NCBI RefSeq assembly: GCF_902686445.1
Contig: NC_062216.1
Location: forward strand, 8,391,084 to 8,455,083
Origin: Sciurus carolinensis
Lineage: Eukaryota; Chordata; Mammalia; Rodentia; Sciuridae
Direction: 5' to 3'
Length of the DNA stretch: 64,000 nucleotides
The notes below the pieces were generated by a model that saw nothing but the letters and a program-made list of their open reading frames with translations, made no database searches and was not told where the DNA came from. Shown piece after piece: positions 21,155 to 32,559 of this stretch. How positions within the stretch are numbered: position 1 is the first letter of the stretch; the number at the start of each line of letters is the position of its first letter. The translations under genes and the position numbers were made by a program.

Positions 21155-24100
21155 AATTGAAACAAATTTTAAAAATGTTTTTAAAAAGTAAGCAAAGTTA
21201 CTTAACTGGATTCTTGAGTAGTGGTAAGAAAAACAGTGAAGACTGGGGCAACTCAAAAAAAAAAAAGAAAAGTACCTGCTTTCATACCTGGAGTGCAAAA
21301 GTAGCTCTTTTTCAGTAAAACACTGAGAGTTTTCACTGATTTGGAAACCATGAAGAAATACATGAAAGGAAGGTGACACGGAAAGCAGGAAAAGAAGTAG
21401 GCACGCAGCAGCACAATCCCTGCTTCCCGCCACCAGCCCTGACCCGCCGCCCGCCCGCCTTTCAGCGGCAGGACGTCTGCAATGACTCCCTCCCACCAGA
21501 GCTCGGATTTTCAGACCAAGACACAAAGTAGGCTGCTCTTCCCAGGTTGCTGTCAGGGGCTTTGGTGGAGCCTCCTCCCGCTGCTGTTCGACTTCTCCAG
21601 GTGAGCTGCCACTGCCGCTGTCCCCTGCCCTGGAGCTCCCTTGCTCTCCAGTGCACGCTGGCACTGGCTGTGTTCAGCCCATCCCATGGGAGTATGGCAG
21701 TTCCCATGCCACCTTACTGTTTCCCAGTTGGTTTGTTCCCTAGAAGGTGCCCGTGGTAACTTGCGGAATAATAGACCAGAGGGAGACACAGATCATTTGG
21801 CCTGGTTCTTACGTATTGCTAAGGGCCCCGGGAAGTAAGCTGGTAGACAAACCAAGTGGAACTCACGCATTCCTGGCAGAGTGAGAGAAGCAGTTTGCAT
21901 CATGAGGCAAGATTCCAGTTAGAAGTGAGTGGTTTTCTCTGGTTCGGAAGATGATTCTACAAATTGCTGATTCCCCTTCACTTCCTACCCTCCACACCCC
22001 TTCTTGACATTGGACCTTTCTAACGTGCAGACAGATCCGTGATGACAAACACAAAGCATCGGGTTCAGTGGGTGGTGGCAGGAGCTCTTTCCAGCCCTGA
22101 TCCAGTCGGGTCTGATTATGGTGCTCTCATGAAATAGTCCTGGATATAAATGAATAAGTTCCCTGCTCATGGAACTTATTTCCTCTGGAAGATGCTTGCA
22201 AAGCAAATTATTCAAAACAGAAGATAGAAGCAACTAATTGCTAGTCATGGGAAGTAAACAAGAGAGATCGGTCCACAAGGAATCAGACTTGGTGAAGGAA
22301 GTGGTCGAACTTCAAGAAGTGATCTACATGGCTGTGAATGAGGGACCTGAAAGAACATTCTAGGCCAACATAGTGAGTGGTTGAATCAGTACATTCTGCC
22401 CCGTCTGTTGGAGAAGGGTATAGAGCACACGCTTAGTGGTCTCTGCATTACCTTCATCCTGGGGAGTCACAAGGTCACTTCATGCCTGGCTTTATCTGCC
22501 TAAAATGGATGGGTGCCATTTCTGCCTTCCAGCTGTAATTTGGGTCTGTCAGAACTGTTCTGCTGGAAAACTTACAGAACGTTTTTTTCGAGCTACTCCC
22601 TTGCCAGGCTTTCTTAACTTTTCACAGACTGGTCCAGTGCTGGTGATGACAGGCTGCAGTGGAAGCAGGATTTGCTCATCACAGGCAATAACCATCAGAG
22701 CCAGGAGCCCAGTTGCTCAATCCACCACCCTTGAGCTCTGGGTGTCTGCTTTTTTCTTTCATCGAGAAAAGTTCATTGAAAGGATGACTGTTGCAGTGAG
22801 ACCTCTGGGTCTCACTGTGCAAACCAGAAGGCTTGTGTCATCCTGCCCCTTCAGGTCAGCAGTGCCAACTGAGAAAGGCCTTGCCTCTGAAACCTGCCCC
22901 TGGACCCACACGTCTGCAGTGAATGGTTTGCCTTTCGTGTATGGTGCATCTGCTCCCAGCGCCTAGCTGTGCAGTCGAGTCCTTTCCTTGCCCCAGAAGA
23001 GACTGACAGCATTCTTCTGAGAATAAGGAGAGTCTCCTCCATTTGGACATTTACTGGTAATCCATCTCGGCATACCTGTCTGCATGTCAAGAGCAGATTG
23101 CTCTACCGCCCAGAGAGCCTTTATGGATGACGCTTCCAGCTCCCACACCTCCAGATGGAACATTTAGAAGAAGCACATGTTGGAGAAGAGTTGGCATCTG
23201 TGGTTCACATGTCCTCCTGGGACCTAAGAGGGTCGTGACGTGTGTGGTCCAGGCTCAGGGGTCCTGTTCTACAGGGTTATCTTTCCTTTGCTGCCATCCG
23301 CTTGCTTTCATGTGTCATTGTCAGTCCCAGGTTGCCAGAGACGGGCTCAGGCCTTAAGATTCTCCTGCTCTCGACATGACACTTGCCTCTATACCCGTGA
23401 ACCACGTGAATCACCTATGTCCAGTGAGTATACTAGGTCGAAAATAGCCACCTCACGCATAGCCAGCTCTCTGCACTGCAAGTTCCCAAGTGGCAGTTGC
23501 CCAGTGTCTGCTCAGAAGGGATTCTTGCTGCAGGTAGAAGGCTGGACTTGGGTTTTACTTCCTGATTTAAAACAGTCAGACTTTTTCAGGTAAATCTACA
23601 TGCTAATTTGACACTCTTAACCCTGACTTGAGGATATTTTTATTTTTATGAATTACAAACAGATAAGTTATTTTTTTCTCCTTAAAAAGTGGTATCTCTG
23701 TTAACTTTTTTCTTAGCCTCTGTCCTCCTCAGAGTTGAGCATGGACGCTGGTCCCTGGGTTGTACAATCAGTTGTAATGTATGTTAGTGTTGGGATGGCT
23801 TCTGAAAGGAGGAAAGGTGACAGGTGAGTCTCTGCCATGTGGGCTGAAAGGGCACTGCACCTGGCAGCCTGGGAGCTAGTCCCCCTCCTGTCATTCCCTG
23901 GCCGCAAGACCTGCAAATGATGCTCCTTGAGTCCCACTTCCTACCCTGTAAGGTGGAAAGAATGCCTCTCCTGGTTGCCGTGAATCGTTCAAGAGGCCAC
24001 ATGCCTTTAAGTGCCTGGCACCTAGAAGGTGGCTGCCTTCTTCAGGGCCCCTGGGGATGGCCACTTCAGGTGCAGTTCCTCATGTGGTTCTTCTGGCTTT

Positions 24101-24515
24101 AAATGGTCAAGGCTCTGTGACTTAGGACTTAGGTTTAAAATAGATTCTAGTTAGTAGTTACTTCAGTTTTTTGTTTTATTGATTTTAGCTTCTGCTTCGT
24201 ATCAGGTCTTTGGAATGAATTCTTACTTTTGATTTGATACTAAATAGCGTCTAGTTCTCTGAGCTCTCCTGAGCACTAGTGCTGGAGGTGACGTTTGGAC
24301 CAACACTCCCTCCCCAGCGGCGCACACGTTCGCGCATGCTTCAGTGCAGCTGCACTGCTGCCGCTTCTCACGTGGCCTGGCTGTTGGGTGGCGGTTTCTG
24401 TGACTGAGCTCCTCTCTGCCACTGCCTCTCCAGACCTTCCCTCTGGGCCCCATCGAGCCACACCCCACGTGTCTTTTCAGAGACCAGTGTTGTAGTCCTG
24501 CGAGGGACCTCAGGA
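21155..24515. other. Intronic sequence without recognised gene
   Basis: Open frames of 176-185 codons occur here (22436-22966 plus, 21107-21664 minus), but they have no recognisable domain, no conserved splice context and ordinary intronic composition. No gene is called. Confidence 0.45.
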
Positions 24516-24519
24516 ATCA

Positions 24520-24600
24520 CCTCATTTAACCTTATTTTGAACCTTTCTTGAAGTGTTGAGGCCCAGAGAGGTTGTGGGACTTGTCTTAAGGACTTACATT
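24520..24600 (+). mobile_element. MIR SINE fragment
   Basis: 'cacctcatttaaccttattt' followed by 'gaggcccagagaggttgtgg' follows the order of the ancient MIR consensus. Short and diverged. Confidence 0.5.
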
Positions 24601-24604
24601 AATT

Positions 24605-26900
24605 TACAGCAGGAATTGGAATTTTTCAAAAGATGTTTATGAATCCCTCAACTTCAGTCAGTTTTTGTCAAGGTGACTGGTGAGACGCATCTCCCTTGGT
24701 AGTATTTTTAATGGAATTGGAGGTTTTCATGTTTTTGAAGTATATTTCACTAGTTTTTAGAACACCATTAGCAAACTGGAACATTCTCAAAGTTAACAAA
24801 CTCGAGGAAGTCATTTTGAAACAGTAGATTGTTTTTTGAGGTTGTGTTGTGTGTTTCATGGACATTTGTGAAGACACCAGTTGTCTGTTTCAGAATGCTC
24901 CCCAAATGATTGTCGCCTCCTGACCGTTTACCTTGGGGTGTGGTCTCTGAGAAAGGGCTTCCTGCTCAGGACTGTGGCGTGGGTCATGGGCGTGGCTCCT
25001 GCAGGGTTGGAGTTCAGTGTGCCCCTCACTTGGGTCTGTGGGTTTTGAAAGCCATTCCCACCCCTGTGGGAGGCAGATGACTGCCCAGCACTGACCAGCA
25101 TCCACGGCAGGTCATTTGTCCACACGCGGGGACACGTAAGGCTTGTGCTGGCACCGCTGAAGCTCATCCTGTACCCCATTGAGCTTGATGTGAGTGCCCA
25201 GCGCTCCTGAGCTCTGTCACCAAAGAAGCTGCTTAGGGAGGAACCTGTGTTCTGGGATTACAGAGACCTCTGACACCAACAGTGGACTCGGAATGTTCTA
25301 GGCGTGATTGATGCCAGCCCTCAGCCTCCACTAGCCTGTTCAGCCAGGCATTAGGAAGGGGTGATGACCTGGCGGGACCAGCAGCTGAGGGTCTGGTGTG
25401 CAGGTGAGCTGTGTGTCATTCACAGACCCGCCCTGGAGCAGCGGGCCATCCCGAGCCTCTGCCACCTGAGTGGGCCACCTCCTGCACCCCCCTGTGGCCC
25501 CGGAGTGTGCACTGCCATGGGCCGCGAGGTCCCCTCCGTCAGCGTGGGATGGCGCCACGCAGCACTTCAGCCCCTAGCAGCACTGAAGGCACGAAAAGGC
25601 CAAGGACCTCGTTTTGTATTCTGGGGCAGCTCTGTTTTATTTTTCTCAAGATTACCTGGTGCGTTTCTAGCAAAAAGTGAATGCTGATGGATCAAATCTT
25701 GGTTATTTACCCCACTGTTCTGCATTTTGTTTGTGAAATTTCAAAACTGACCACATGATTTTAATATTTTTGTCCAGAGGCTAGAAAAAATGAGGTTACT
25801 GTAGGTTTGTTAAGTGGTGGTGAGAACCAGGGTACCCCTTGGTGAGGGCTCTTTGGGGCAGTGCCACTGGAGCCCCAGTTTCCCTGGATATAATATTGAT
25901 CCTGCTCGAGTTTCAAAGGACATTACTTTTGATTCTACTGAGCTGGTTTTTGAAGCCATTACCATTATGGCAAAAAAACAGGGGGTCTGTTTGTGCGTGC
26001 TGGTTTATGATTCGGGCAGAGCGGGACGGTCACAGCACAGCCAGGGGAGTGGGTCAAGTCCTGCCTGGAAATGGCTTCCTTTGTTCAGAGCTCCGCCCTG
26101 CCTCTGCCACGCAGGGCACCCAGCAGTGAAGGAAGGGACCAACTCCATTTCTGTTTCATGACTGGATATTTTAACTGTGTCTATGGGCAGAAGTTTCTAG
26201 ATATTAACTTTTCTTTTCACACATTGATTTCTACCACCAGCAGCCAACCTGATGGCCTCAGCCCACATGGTGTGGGATTATTACTTATCCCAAATTCTTG
26301 TGTTAGGCATTTTCTCTCCCTTCTCAAGCTTTCCTGCTAAGTGGATTTATTTGACATTGAAATGCAAACCTTCGTTCATCTCAGCTGCTATGACTAGTTC
26401 CTCAAATTTAAGAACGAGGCTACGACAGCCATGAGCGGCTGAGTGGGGATGGTGCGTGTCCCTCTCCCCACCCCACCAAGGGAAGGACATGCCATAGGCA
26501 GCCTCCACACTGGCTCGTGCTCCCCAGGTGGCCGTGCTCTACGTGGCAGGAGAAGAAAGGTGTTCCTGAAAAACCAGGTCCAGGTTGAGGATGGCTCCTG
26601 TCCTCAGGAGGTTCATCTGCACACGGGACAGCTTGTCGAACAAAATCCCAGAGCTCCAGAGCTGCAGTGTCCCTGGTGTTATGGGAGACTGGGGGCTGAG
26701 TCACCGTGGTGGCACTGTCGCTGGGGAAGCGTGGGCAGTGTGCAGTTAGCGTGTCCGTCCTGCCCCTGGTGTGCGCTGTGCCCTGCACTCACTGTCCAGC
26801 GGGCAGCTGGAGACAGGCAGCCTGCTCAGCCTCGCCCCCCGGTGCAGGTGTGATGGCTCCCTTGGAGTCCTGGCTTCTGTGCGGGGTGAACAGCTGAACT
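24605..26900. other. Intronic sequence before the PINX1 terminal exon
   Basis: No exon or clear repeat was recognised. The last part becomes GC-rich and contains a branch-point-like 'cttaacc' about 25 bases before the acceptor of the PINX1 exon. Confidence 0.45.
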
Positions 26901-26920
26901 TAACCGCCTCTTCGCTCTTC

Positions 26921-26928
26921 CCCAGCAG
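26921..26928 (+). promoter_or_regulatory. PINX1: NAGNAG tandem splice acceptor of PINX1 terminal exon
   Basis: A pyrimidine-rich tract (26908-26923) ends in CAGCAG. Splicing after the first AG starts the exon at 26926; after the second, at 26929. The choice adds or removes one codon (CAG, Gln if the junction is in phase 0) without changing frame. Confidence 0.75.
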
Positions 26929-27477
26929 GACGGTCGCAGCCCCTGCACTCCAGATGGGAGCGAGGCCTCCATGACCACAACCAGCGCCGTCACCATCCAG
27001 GAGTACTTTGCCCAGCGAATGGCCCAGCTCCAGAGCAGGCCGCGGCTCCCAGCTTCCCAGCCCAGCCTTCCAGAGACCCGGGTGGAATGGAAAAGCGGGA
27101 AGAAGAAAGAGAAAGAGGTGGCAGACAACCCTGAGGAAGGGTCCCACCCCAAGGCCAAGCGGTCTAAAAAGGGGAAGTCTGAGGAAGAGAGCCAGGGATG
27201 TGTGGCCAAGAAGAGAGTGCCCGTGGAGGGGCAGCCCAGAGGGCCCTGTGGGGACGAGTGTTCTAAGGTCCCTGCCGAGGCCGCAGAGGGCTGCGTGCAG
27301 CCTCCTGATGACCAGGGTGGTGCCCCAAAACCCCGAAAGAGGAGAGCAAAGGACAGGCCGCAGAAACCAGCAGAGGTGGCTTTGGATGCCACACTGGACA
27401 ACGAAGCACCCGTGGCAAGAAGAAGGCAGAAGAAGAAGAAGAGGAGGAAGGAGGAGGAGAAGGTGGCTTCCAGGTGA
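26926..27477 (+). CDS. PINX1: PINX1 terminal coding exon (telomerase inhibitor, C-terminal part)
   Basis: PINX1 binds TERF1 and telomerase and inhibits telomerase through its C-terminal domain; it is nucleolar and also linked to ribosome and RNA maturation. Only the last exon is here, about 183 codons. The decisive match is TTTSAVTIQEYFAQRMA at 26974-27024, nearly identical to the human protein (TTTSA-TIQEYFA-RMA). Further blocks that line up with human are a KRGKK/KSGKKK stretch, PKAKR, RVAKK, RGPC, VQPP, PKPRKRR, QKP-E-A and DATL. The C-terminus is the Lys/Arg-rich tail of the telomerase inhibitory domain (from 27421 on: RRRQKKKKRRK). The open frame continues upstream of the ATG at 26971 to the acceptor, so that ATG is internal and not a start. 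The G-patch lies in exons outside the window. The final Arg codon and TGA form a strong splice donor (see separate entry). Confidence 0.93.
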   Translation, partial: QDGRSPCTPDGSEASMTTTSAVTIQEYFAQRMAQLQSRPRLPASQPSLPETRVEWKSGKKKEKEVADNPEEGSHPKAKRSKKGKSEEESQGCVAKKRVPVEGQPRGPCGDECSKVPAEAAEGCVQPPDDQGGAPKPRKRRAKDRPQKPAEVALDATLDNEAPVARRRQKKKKRRKEEEKVASR

Positions 27478-27479
27478 GC
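27471..27479 (+). promoter_or_regulatory. Strong potential 5' splice site across the PINX1 stop codon
   Basis: CAG|GTGAGC matches the mammalian donor consensus at nearly all positions. The last sense codon AGG and the stop TGA are both split: cleavage after 27473 would remove the stop. Use of this donor would allow splicing past the PINX1 poly(A) site into downstream exons. Whether it is used is unknown. Confidence 0.5.
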
Positions 27480-27710
27480 TCTCGCCAGCAGGGCCCTTCC
27501 GGCCACTCCGCTGTCACACTGCCGGGCAGACTGGCCTGCAGTCAGAGCAGCGAGCACCGCAGCTCGGGCACATCTTTAACATGCCTGTGGACTGCCGCGT
27601 CTCGCCCTCTCGCCACATTTCCCCAAGTCATCGTCCCTCCCGGGAGAGCTGTTTAATGATCCAGATCATGGCTCTTTACATCAACAAATAAATGTCTTTT
27701 TAAACTCTGA
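27478..27710 (+). other. PINX1: PINX1 3' UTR
   Basis: About 230 bases between the stop codon and the poly(A) signal, with a GU/U-rich stretch after the signal. The short length agrees with the compact 3' end expected for PINX1. The cleavage position is estimated. Confidence 0.75.
27687..27692 (+). terminator. PINX1: PINX1 poly(A) signal AATAAA
   Basis: Canonical AATAAA followed within 10 bases by a T-rich element and, near 27755, a GT-rich run. It is the only canonical signal shortly after the PINX1 stop codon. Confidence 0.85.
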
Positions 27711-28744
27711 GCCCTTCCATGAGTGGTTATGTGTATGCATATGAACACACACAGTTGTGTGTGTGTGTGCACGTGTGCACACATCCTTGTCCCGTCTGCA
27801 TTTGCTCTGATTTCCTCCAGCAATTTCCTCCAGTGCTGCCTTCTGAGGGACCTGGTCTAATTAAGGGATTAAGAGCAGAGGTTTGGATTCAGATAGCTCC
27901 TTCTGTTCTGTAGCCAGCCATACATTTCTGCCAAGTAGGAATTACATGACTGCATTCCCGAGTGAGGGGTTTGGCTGTGCTGTGGCTTGGGTTTTAGTGG
28001 GGCAGCTGTTCCTCTCTCTGAGTGGTGATGGCCGTGTGTGCTGCGGGCTTCCACCCACAGTGACACTGACTCTGAGACAGTCCGACCTTCAGCTCTCACT
28101 GGAGGCCTCTGGCAACTCCTGTGCTCAGTGTAGGGTCAGCCACCAGTCTGTCTCAGTGTCCTTGAGCACAGATCACCCATGGTGGGCTCTGCTCTCTGTG
28201 TAGCGACCAGGAGGTCCTCAGAAGGGTCAAAGAACCGAGAGGCGAGGACCAAGAAATGATGTGGCTTCAGCGTCTCCAGGCTGGGACTGCCACATGCAAG
28301 TTCTTCAGAGTGTCTGTCTTGTACACCGTCAGACACCGTCAGCCCTGCGCAGACTGGGGGTGCCCATGTGTCTGCCCTCCTCCTGCCACTTGCTGGCCTG
28401 CTCCTGGGCACCTGGCTGATCTCCGCCTGTGCGGGTTCTCAGAAGAAAGTGTGCCGGTGTGGGCAGTGAGGACACAGCCCTGTCCCCCAGCCGGAGTCCT
28501 GCTGTTTACTTGTCTCTTCCTCCTCTTCATCCTCGTGTGCTCTTGCTCCCTCTTTCTTGCCCTCTGGTTTTGGCTCCAGGCTCTCCCAACCCCTTCCCAT
28601 GCCCTGCTTCCCGCCCTGCCAGGGCAGTCTCGTGCTGCTGGTCCTGCTTCTGAGTGGGGTGGCAGGGAGGCCCGGGCTCCTGTTCTTCTCCCCTTGATTT
28701 GCAGATCACTGCTGGTGGCAGAACCAAAACTTACGCTCTCCTGC

Positions 28745-28771
28745 CCTTGAGAGCGTGCCCTGCTCTCAAGG
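28745..28771. repeat. 10-bp perfect inverted repeat
   Basis: CCTTGAGAGC (28745-28754) and GCTCTCAAGG (28762-28771) form a perfect stem with a 7-nt loop. Function unknown. Confidence 0.8.
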
Positions 28772-29689
28772 TCAAATGTTACACAGGAAGCCTGCCCTGA
28801 AATGGAGGAAATGCACAGAGAGTGTTCGGGTTGGTCTCTGATACCCCCACCCCACCACACAGATTCCTGTGGACTCACCACGAGGACCAGTCTGTTTTTT
28901 GGAGTCTCCCCCTTCCTTCAAGAGTCCCACTTCCTTCACAAGTTACCTCTGCTTGTCCCATCTTGTATGTGAACTGTAGACCCAGGAGGAAGTGGGGTGT
29001 TGGAGACCCAAAGGCACTGCCCTGACAGATTTACAGGAACAACAAGAGGATGCAACGTAGGGAGTGTGTGGGGGAGGCAGATGGGGGGCTCTTGGGTCCA
29101 CCTGGCCGCAGGGACCTGCAGGGGCTGGAGCACAGGCCCTGTTGGTCGGAAAGTCCACACAGTTGAGGCTACTTCCACAGGTGTGGCTCTGCAGAGAGGA
29201 CATAGGACAGGTTGTTATTTAGCTGCAGAAGGCACTCCTGCATGACTTCACAGTCGGCGGTGTCCTGAGGATGAGGCTGTGCTTAGCAAGGAGTAAACAG
29301 TGTGACCATTTGCTTTGAAGAGACAGAAACCACTTTCCCTAGAAGTCCTCAGCTTTGTTTTTTCCATGTGCCTCTTTCAAGCCACTTAGTTTTCTAGATC
29401 TAAGTGGGAGTTAGACCAATGAAATAAATACCCTGAGAAATGCATTTCTTAGCCCAATACTTTTTTTAAATAGTCAGCATGTAAATCCTGTTTTTTACCT
29501 TGAATCATCTCATAGGTAAAAAAAAAAAAAAAAAATACACCAATTTTTATATTCATCAATGCTTTCCTTGGTGTCCTTCAGTTTTAAGAGGAAAAGTAGG
29601 TTCCCAGGAAAGAAAAGCTTCCTCCATGTTGTCTTGCCGCAACCTTCTTTCCTTTTCTATTAATTTTAATAGATTATAATTACTAGATG

Positions 29690-29790
29690 AGGTCTTACGT
29701 GCCTGGCCCTATTCCAGACACTTAAATAAATCAACTCATTTAGTCCAGACAACCCTGTGGGCAACCATTATTTTCATCCCCTTCACAGAA
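29690..29790 (+). mobile_element. MIR SINE fragment
   Basis: Follows the MIR core in order: 'tgcctggccctattccagac', 'aaatcaactcatttagtcc', 'aaccctgtgggcaaccatta' and 'ttttcatcccc'. Diverged, 5' and 3' incomplete. Confidence 0.7.
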
Positions 29791-30329
29791 GCGCCTCTTC
29801 CAATTTCTGTAACTAGATTTGTGATAATCCTCGGACCCTGGACGCTGACCCTCCCCCCACGTCCCCTCCACTGCAGTCACAGCTCCCAGCTCTGCTTGTG
29901 GCCCTTGCTCTTGCCACATTAGTGTCTCCTGCCTGGGCAAGGTTTCTGGTTGCTTGTGTCCTCCACGTGTGTTACTTGTAGATGAGAATGTTTGGAAGCA
30001 GCTAGCAAACTGCACAGAGGTGATTTTACAAGTAATTCTAGTGCAGGTATTATGCATGTGGTGGAAAATGTTTTCAGGTGCCCTGTACATGTAGACATTC
30101 TCAGTGGAATCTCCTTCCTCACTTGGTCAAGTGGTTGGTGGGAAATCAGGCAAGTCAGCTTCTTAAAACCTGTTTGCAAGTCTGTGAAAGAAAGAACCCT
30201 TGTAGTTTGTAGGAAATATCGATGCTTCGGGAAGATAAGACTCAAGTGAGCATTTGTTTCCTAGCATGGGCCATTCCCCATTTCTCTCCTCCTCATCTGC
30301 TCCGAGTGGCAGAAGCAGGCCGAGACCTG

Positions 30330-30640
30330 TTTTTTATAAAGAAACAGCATCAGAGAAGAGTTTCAGCGCAATCTCGCTCAGTGATCTCAGCCCTTGGTGG
30401 CATGCAGCGGCTGGATTTAGATTTGAGTAAGAAACTCCTCGCTACTAGCCACCCGCCACCCTGTTTATCTGGCAGCTTCTGCAGCCACTGCAGTTCGGAG
30501 CCTGTTGTGCTGGCGTGTGGAGCTGAGGAGTTCAGATCGGGTGCTCTATAATTTTATGGTGCTCAATTATTAATTGAGCAAATTAGCACTGTGTCCTAAT
30601 AAAGGGAGTGACTAAACTGCTTGCATAAAAGTACACACTC
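30330..30640. promoter_or_regulatory. Candidate regulatory block with FOX/GATA and palindromic homeobox motifs
   Basis: Apparently non-repetitive sequence. TGTTTATCT at 30462-30470 overlaps a forkhead core and a reverse GATA site. At 30560-30580 a palindrome with arms TGCTCAATTA and TAATTGAGCA around a single T presents two inverted TAATTG sites, as in paired-class homeodomain dimer sites. It lies about 16 kb upstream of SOX7. Conservation and activity are untested. Confidence 0.28.
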
Positions 30641-32559
30641 TGTTTAGGAAATACCGAGTATACTCAAAGAATGCACACAGAGCCTCCATGGAACCATGAG
30701 AGTAGGGACAAGCCAGAGAGAAAGGGCAGGGGCAGGGTTGCTTTTGGGCCACTGCAGTGGTGGGGACAGTGGATGGTTATCGTGTGGGCCAGTGCAAAGG
30801 CCTGGCAGCTGTTTCCTCCTCCCTGACTTGAATTTTTGTTAGTAATGAACTTTTTAGGAAAGCTGCACTGAACTCTTAAGCTAAGGGAAGCATCTTGTAA
30901 TTAGTTAAATCTGAAATTTTCTGTATTTCCTGTATCGGATTTCCTTTGAGAAAGCTACATGCATACTGAAAAGTGGTTGTTTGTTCTAAGAAACGTCCAC
31001 TGAGTACCAACTTTGGGTCACAGGCTAATCCAAGGTAGAGTGAATCACCCTTTGCAGAATCTACCCACATCCAGGTCCTATAATTCATGTCATTTAGAAT
31101 GGACCACCTGAAACAACCTCAGTATGACTTTGCCTCCTCTCCCTTGGCATCAATCTGTGCTGTAAGCTGTGGGAATTCTTGCTAACTCTTGATTTGACTT
31201 CAACCTGAGAAGCAACTTCCCACTAAAATCTCCCGTATCAGCAGCAACCCTGACTGGTACCAATGGGCAGAAAGTGCTGTGTGCAGTCCACCACACGGTG
31301 CATGAGAAATGGCTTTCGCCTGAGTGGAGACTTGTCTGAGACAGTGCTCCTCCCAGGCCTCCTGCCCTAGCCTCTACCGAGGGGAGGGGGTGTGGGAGGA
31401 ACGGGGAAGTGACCTGACTCCACCCACCTGCCAGGGACTCCCCTTGACGTGCCCCTGGCAGGGACAGAAACAGGTATTAGAACATTTATGTAAAGACCCG
31501 ACTCCACCATCAGACCTTGGAGGAAGGAGTGTGACAATCCAGACGCTCCACGGCGCGCTGTAGGAGGCTTCTGTGGCTACCTTCTGCCTTCACCCAGACA
31601 GGCGTCGCGGGGGCAGGTAGTATGTGGGGAATTTCTGTGCCTTCTTCGTAATTTTTGCCGTGAAGTTAAAACTACTCTTAAGAGAAGTCCTTTTTTAAAA
31701 AAGTGCTGCTGACGTGAAGCTGGAAAACCAATCATAGGAAGGCCACCATCGTCCTCAGGTGAGGAAGGCCTGGCATGCCAGTCACCAGGGCTCCCAAGCC
31801 TCCTTTACATGTGCCACTGAGTATCAGGACTGATGAGCTCAGGATGACACACAGGAAGGTGTGGCCAGGTCATCCTGAAGGCAGCAGAGTCCCAGGAAGG
31901 CTTAGGGCTGGCCACTGGAGATGGTAACCTGTGAGCAGGCCCTGGGGCAGGGCTGAGGCTTGCTTACATTGACTCAGACTTCTCAGGTGACAGGCTTCAG
32001 GATCCTGCCCTTGCCTGGGACTCCTAGGCAGCCCCAAGTCAAGCAAGTTGTTGCAATTTAGCCTGGAGAGGTTGCAAAACCCTGCCGTGATGAGGCAAGG
32101 CACTGCCATCTGAGATGAGCCAATCATGTCAACTGAGCTGGAAGAGAGCTGGAAGAGCCCAGATCCCTCTGATCCATGCTGAGGTGCGATCCTGCGCACT
32201 TTGGCCCTGTGAGAGCCATGTGTTAGTTCACGACCACGAGACCTGCCCCACAAGAAATGCTAGAGAGTCCTGCACGCTGAAATATGAGAATGCCATAGGG
32301 CAACTCAAAGCAGTATGAGATAAAAAGTTCTCCTTTAAAGGTAAGTTCATGGACAGTATAAAGGAATATTATTTTAATTTTGGTTTGTAACACCACTTAT
32401 AATTTTCTACAGAATTTGAAAGAGAAATTCATTAAAGTTAATACAAGTGTATATTAATGGATACGTAGTGCATACAGATGTGAGTTAGGACACCAATAAC
32501 AATGTGAGCTGAAAAAGAATTGTTTTTGTATGATTGACATCAAGTAGGTAACCATTTAA

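Larger units (their letters stand above)
1..26925 (+). other. PINX1: Probable last intron of PINX1
   Basis: No coding exon is recognised in this stretch. It ends at a pyrimidine-rich tract and AG acceptor directly before the PINX1 terminal exon, so it is read as intronic. I looked for peptides of the upstream PINX1 exons (G-patch region and the segment around the FGKRQ motif) and saw none on the + strand. In human the last PINX1 intron is known to be tens of kilobases long, which fits. The interval contains only repeats, short palindromes and unassigned unique sequence. A small missed exon cannot be excluded by eye. Confidence 0.6.
27715..32555. other. PINX1-SOX7 intergenic region, left part
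   Basis: Contains a short (TG)n patch (about 27755-27780), an MIR copy, a poly(A) run at 29519-29537 and unassigned sequence. No coding gene was recognised. Open frames up to 180 codons (28339-28881 minus) show no family features. Confidence 0.5.

Noticed and set aside
21107..21664. 185-codon minus-strand open frame
   Set aside because: It runs through an L1 3' fragment into unique sequence, with no domain and no splice or start support.
26971..27477. A separate small gene starting at the ATG at 26971
   Set aside because: The frame is open upstream to a splice acceptor and the sequence aligns with the middle of PINX1; the ATG is internal.
26826..27557. A 243-codon minus-strand open frame over the PINX1 exon
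   Set aside because: Shadow of the Lys/Glu-rich PINX1 reading frame (poly-Ser/Phe/Leu on the opposite strand).
27008..27691. A 227-codon plus-strand frame overlapping PINX1
   Set aside because: Alternative frame over the same exon; it continues through the 3' UTR to the poly(A) signal and has no recognisable features.
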